DNA from: Acanthosepion esculentum | Taxonomy: Eukaryota; Mollusca; Cephalopoda; Sepiida; Sepiidae | Assembly: GCA_964036315.1 (NCBI GenBank) | Contig: OZ038488.1 | Location: forward strand, 64,086,254-64,150,253 | DNA: 64,000 bases | Direction: 5' to 3' | Shown here: positions 61,459 to 64,000 of the stretch, piece by piece | Layout of the letters: the number at the start of each line of letters is the position of its first letter | Position numbering within the stretch: the stretch's first letter is position 1 | The notes under the pieces: generated by a model | Seen by the model: only the letters and a program-made list of their open reading frames with translations | Database searches by the model: none | What the model was told of the DNA's origin: nothing | Made by a program: the position numbers and the translations under genes

Positions 61459-64000
61459 ATGGAAATAAAGATAGCCAGTTTGAATGTGAAGGGCTTGAGA
61501 AATCGGGGTAAGGCTGCCCGCCTGCTTCGGGATCTCCTGTCCTTCGGTGTAGATGTTGCCGCGATCGAAGAGACCCACTTTGTTTGCACTTCCGATGCGT
61601 GTGTGCTGGAGGATGACTTTGTCGTCTATTCAGCATATGGGGACCGGTTGGCCAGAGGAGTTTCTTTGTTAGTCAAACGTACTCTTGATGCGAAGGTGGA
61701 CCTTGTGCATACCGATGCCGAGGGCAGGTTAATCGTGGCCGATATTGCCGTGAAAAGTGGTTCGTTTCGGGTCGTTGCGGTTTATGCGCCCAACGACCAG
61801 GGGGAGCGGTGTGACTTTTTTCGGCAGTTAGGGCCGTTCCTAGTCGATTCTTCGCGCCTAGTTCTAATGGGGGACTGGAATGCCATCCTGGACCCCAAGT
61901 TAGACAGGGGGCGGGGCGCTAGCGGGAGAAGGGGCGATCGCAGCCTGGTCGATCTGATCGGCGATTATGGTCTCGTCGATAGATACCGGGTCGATCATCC
62001 CAGTGGGAAAATGTGGACGTGGGCGCATAATTGGCCGTCTGACAAGGTAGTTAGCTACCTTGACAGAATGTTAGTTCGTAGGGCCGACATAGACCTGTTA
62101 GATTGTCCCACGTTCCACTGGGTAGGCTACACGGACCACAAACTCGTTTGTGCCCGTGTGGCGTTAGAACATAGGCCTAGAATGGCTGGTTACTGGAAGT
62201 TCAATCTGTCCTTACTGGACAGGCGGGACTTCCGGGAGCAGCTAATTAAATTAGTGCAGCGGGAGCTAGTGGGGGCGGTTATCGGGAATAGGTGGTGGGA
62301 AAAATTGAAAGATAGAATTAGGTCTTTCACCACCGATTTCAGCAAACGGCTCGCTCTAGATAAGGCTGAGAAGGTGAAGACACTTAAGGCTAATTTTTCC
62401 CGGGCGGAGGCTGGGGGGGATCCCCTAGAGATAGCTCTAGCTAGGGAGGCCCTGCAGCGGTCGAATAGCGATCGTTACATGGGTCAGGTAATTAGGCATA
62501 AGTTAAGTAAGATGTCTAACGAAGCTGTGAACCTGGGCGCAGATCTGCGTCGGGAAGAAATCCGTCGAGGTGGTGTTCGTTACGTTCGTCAAGTCGAAAC
62601 CCCGGAGGGGCGTACTCTGCGGTCGACTGACGACATGTGCGAGGCGTTTCGGCGGCATTTCGAGAGCCGCTTTACCAAGGAGCCTGGTCTCCGTGAGGAG
62701 GAGTTTCGCAGCTATTTGGCTGACTTTCCTCGGCTTGCGCCGACTGAAGCGGCTAGCTGCGAGGGAGAGATCACGGAGGGCGAAGTCTATGAGGCACTGA
62801 AGAGGGTCGGCAGAGGCAAGTCGCCCGGTCTGGATGGTTTGCCCTATGAATTGTACTTGAGGCTGTCGCACATCTTTGTTCCGATTTTGACAGCAGTGTT
62901 CAACAACTGGTTTCGGTCGGGGTCCATCCCCAATCGCATTTCCAGGGGTGTGATCACTCTGTTGAAAAAGGGCAAGGGTGTTGGGGGGAAACTAGATGAT
63001 TATAGGCCCATAACTCTGCTAAACACAGAGTTAAAGATTATGGCCAAGATCCTGCAGGAGCGTTTGCAGTCAGTTGCCGAGTCTCTGTTGGGACCTGAGC
63101 AGACTTGTTCTGTGAGGGGCCGAACAATTCAGAGCAACCTGCATTTGATCCGCACGATCGTAGAGGGCGTAAAAGACGACGAAGAAGCCGCGCTGATCAA
63201 TTTGGATCAGTCCAAGGCATTTGATAGGGTCGACCATCGCTACCTTGCTACTGTCCTGCAGGCCGCCGGATTCGCACCCGACTTCTGCCGCTGGATTAGC
63301 CTCCTGTATCGCTCCCCCAGTGCTGTGGTACAGGTGAACGGAAAGTTGTCGGGCGCTTTTGTTCTGTCGAGGTCGGTTCGTCAGGGTTGTCCGCTGTCGC
63401 CTCTCCTTTACGCTTTGGCGTTGGAGCCTCTCCTGCGCCGGCTGAAGGACGAGGCGTGCAGTCCGGCCCTACGCGGGATCGCCGTTCCTGGAGGGTCTCG
63501 AGCCAGGGTTTCCGCGTACGCCGATGACGTATCTGCTTTCGTGTCGTCCCTTAACGACATTGAGGCGGTACAGAAGGCGCTTGATCGGTACGAGAAGGTG
63601 ACAGGGGCCAAGATAAACCGCGACAAGTCTTCCGGCTTGCGGTTAGGTGCCTGGAAGGGGCGTGATCTTCCAGGCCGCTTCGGTTGGACGGACGGTCCTG
63701 TCCGCATTCTTGGAGTGTGGTTTGGACCCGACCTCCAGCTGAAGAAAAATTGGTCTGAAGTACTAGCAAAGGTCGTTTCTGCCGGTAAGACTTGGAATCG
63801 ACGGAGGTTGTCCGTAAAGGGCAGGGCGGAGGTGTGTGTTACATACATTTTCCCCCTGATTCTTTATCGCTTGTCAGTACTTCCTCTCTGTAAGGCCCAG
63901 AAGAAGGCGCTCGAGCAAGCGCTATCCTCCATTTTATGGAGGGGACGCGCGAACAGGGTCGACAGACGAGTCTGCACTAAAAGTCCGCGTCATGGGGGGC
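61459..64000 (+). CDS. LINE ORF2, unit 6, partial (847 of 1,142 codons in window)
   Basis: Open from ATG 61459 to the last base, covering the endonuclease, the full RT including YADD and the following region up to about Gly847. Arg844 is present. The C-terminal finger lies outside the window. No disabling change is seen. Confidence 0.92.
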   Translation, partial: MEIKIASLNVKGLRNRGKAARLLRDLLSFGVDVAAIEETHFVCTSDACVLEDDFVVYSAYGDRLARGVSLLVKRTLDAKVDLVHTDAEGRLIVADIAVKSGSFRVVAVYAPNDQGERCDFFRQLGPFLVDSSRLVLMGDWNAILDPKLDRGRGASGRRGDRSLVDLIGDYGLVDRYRVDHPSGKMWTWAHNWPSDKVVSYLDRMLVRRADIDLLDCPTFHWVGYTDHKLVCARVALEHRPRMAGYWKFNLSLLDRRDFREQLIKLVQRELVGAVIGNRWWEKLKDRIRSFTTDFSKRLALDKAEKVKTLKANFSRAEAGGDPLEIALAREALQRSNSDRYMGQVIRHKLSKMSNEAVNLGADLRREEIRRGGVRYVRQVETPEGRTLRSTDDMCEAFRRHFESRFTKEPGLREEEFRSYLADFPRLAPTEAASCEGEITEGEVYEALKRVGRGKSPGLDGLPYELYLRLSHIFVPILTAVFNNWFRSGSIPNRISRGVITLLKKGKGVGGKLDDYRPITLLNTELKIMAKILQERLQSVAESLLGPEQTCSVRGRTIQSNLHLIRTIVEGVKDDEEAALINLDQSKAFDRVDHRYLATVLQAAGFAPDFCRWISLLYRSPSAVVQVNGKLSGAFVLSRSVRQGCPLSPLLYALALEPLLRRLKDEACSPALRGIAVPGGSRARVSAYADDVSAFVSSLNDIEAVQKALDRYEKVTGAKINRDKSSGLRLGAWKGRDLPGRFGWTDGPVRILGVWFGPDLQLKKNWSEVLAKVVSAGKTWNRRRLSVKGRAEVCVTYIFPLILYRLSVLPLCKAQKKALEQALSSILWRGRANRVDRRVCTKSPRHGG

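Larger units (their letters stand above)
59083..64000 (+). mobile_element. LINE array, unit 6 (cut by the window end)
   Basis: 4-6 group at every ORF1 marker, but AGGGCGGAGG (near 63824) as in units 1-3. Private silent change AAATTGAAAG (near 62305). The array continues past the window, so total copy number is unknown. Confidence 0.9.

Noticed and set aside
26674..64000. Satellite DNA or a host gene family instead of retroelements
   Set aside because: Each 6.5-kb unit has complete endonuclease and RT domains with all catalytic motifs, which is diagnostic of a LINE.
1..64000. CRISPR arrays, bacterial operons or phage genes
   Set aside because: Microsatellites, SINEs, LINEs and TIR elements show eukaryotic DNA; no direct-repeat/spacer array exists.

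Overview
The window is animal nuclear DNA. It is AT-rich, has long (TA)n/(TG)n microsatellites, tRNA-derived SINEs, a Penelope-like remnant, TIR mini-transposons and several non-LTR retrotransposons, and I see no supportable host protein gene. The repeat style suggests a protostome, perhaps a mollusc such as a cephalopod. That is an inference from texture, not a proven assignment.

Layout. 1-5406 is gene-free DNA with a pogo-like MITE and a dispersed repeat. 5407-13240 is a cluster of decayed LINE copies tied to U2 snRNA sequence. Element 1 (5431-9236) is 5'-truncated and sits between two halves of the U2 5' region. A short 3' remnant of another relative (about 9305-9563) has U2-like sequence on both sides. 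Element 2 (about 9603-13224) follows a U2-like stretch and has several frameshifts, a large ORF1 deletion and no 3' end. 13241-26673 is gene-free repeat country: more pogo-like MITEs, a 249-bp LTR, a Penelope-like GIY-YIG-region remnant, a long inverted repeat, a 481-bp Merlin-like MITE with an 8-bp target duplication, and two SINEs.

26674-64000 is a head-to-tail array of one full-length LINE: five complete 6,481/6,482-bp units and most of a sixth, running off the window. Every unit has an intact ORF1 (635 aa; RRM-like region, CCHC zinc knuckle, basic/Gln/Pro-rich linker, conserved C-terminal domain) and an intact ORF2 (1,142 aa; APE endonuclease, reverse transcriptase with YADD, C-terminal CCHC finger). 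ORF2 of the sixth unit is open to the window edge. The domain order fits the Tx1 clade of the L1 group. Units differ at only a handful of sites and fall into a 1-3 group and a 4-6 group.

How the parts work together. By family knowledge, ORF1 protein coats the RNA, while ORF2 nicks the target and copies the RNA into DNA from its 3' end. The array element and element 1 share a 3'-terminal hairpin kept by compensatory changes, a good candidate for the reverse transcriptase recognition signal. Both end just before AAGA, which is where element 1 enters U2. The start of each array unit also looks weakly U2-like. My main hypothesis is a U2-targeting Tx1-type lineage, and that the array may have grown because each unit start still resembles the old target. 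Tandem duplication by unequal exchange is the main alternative.
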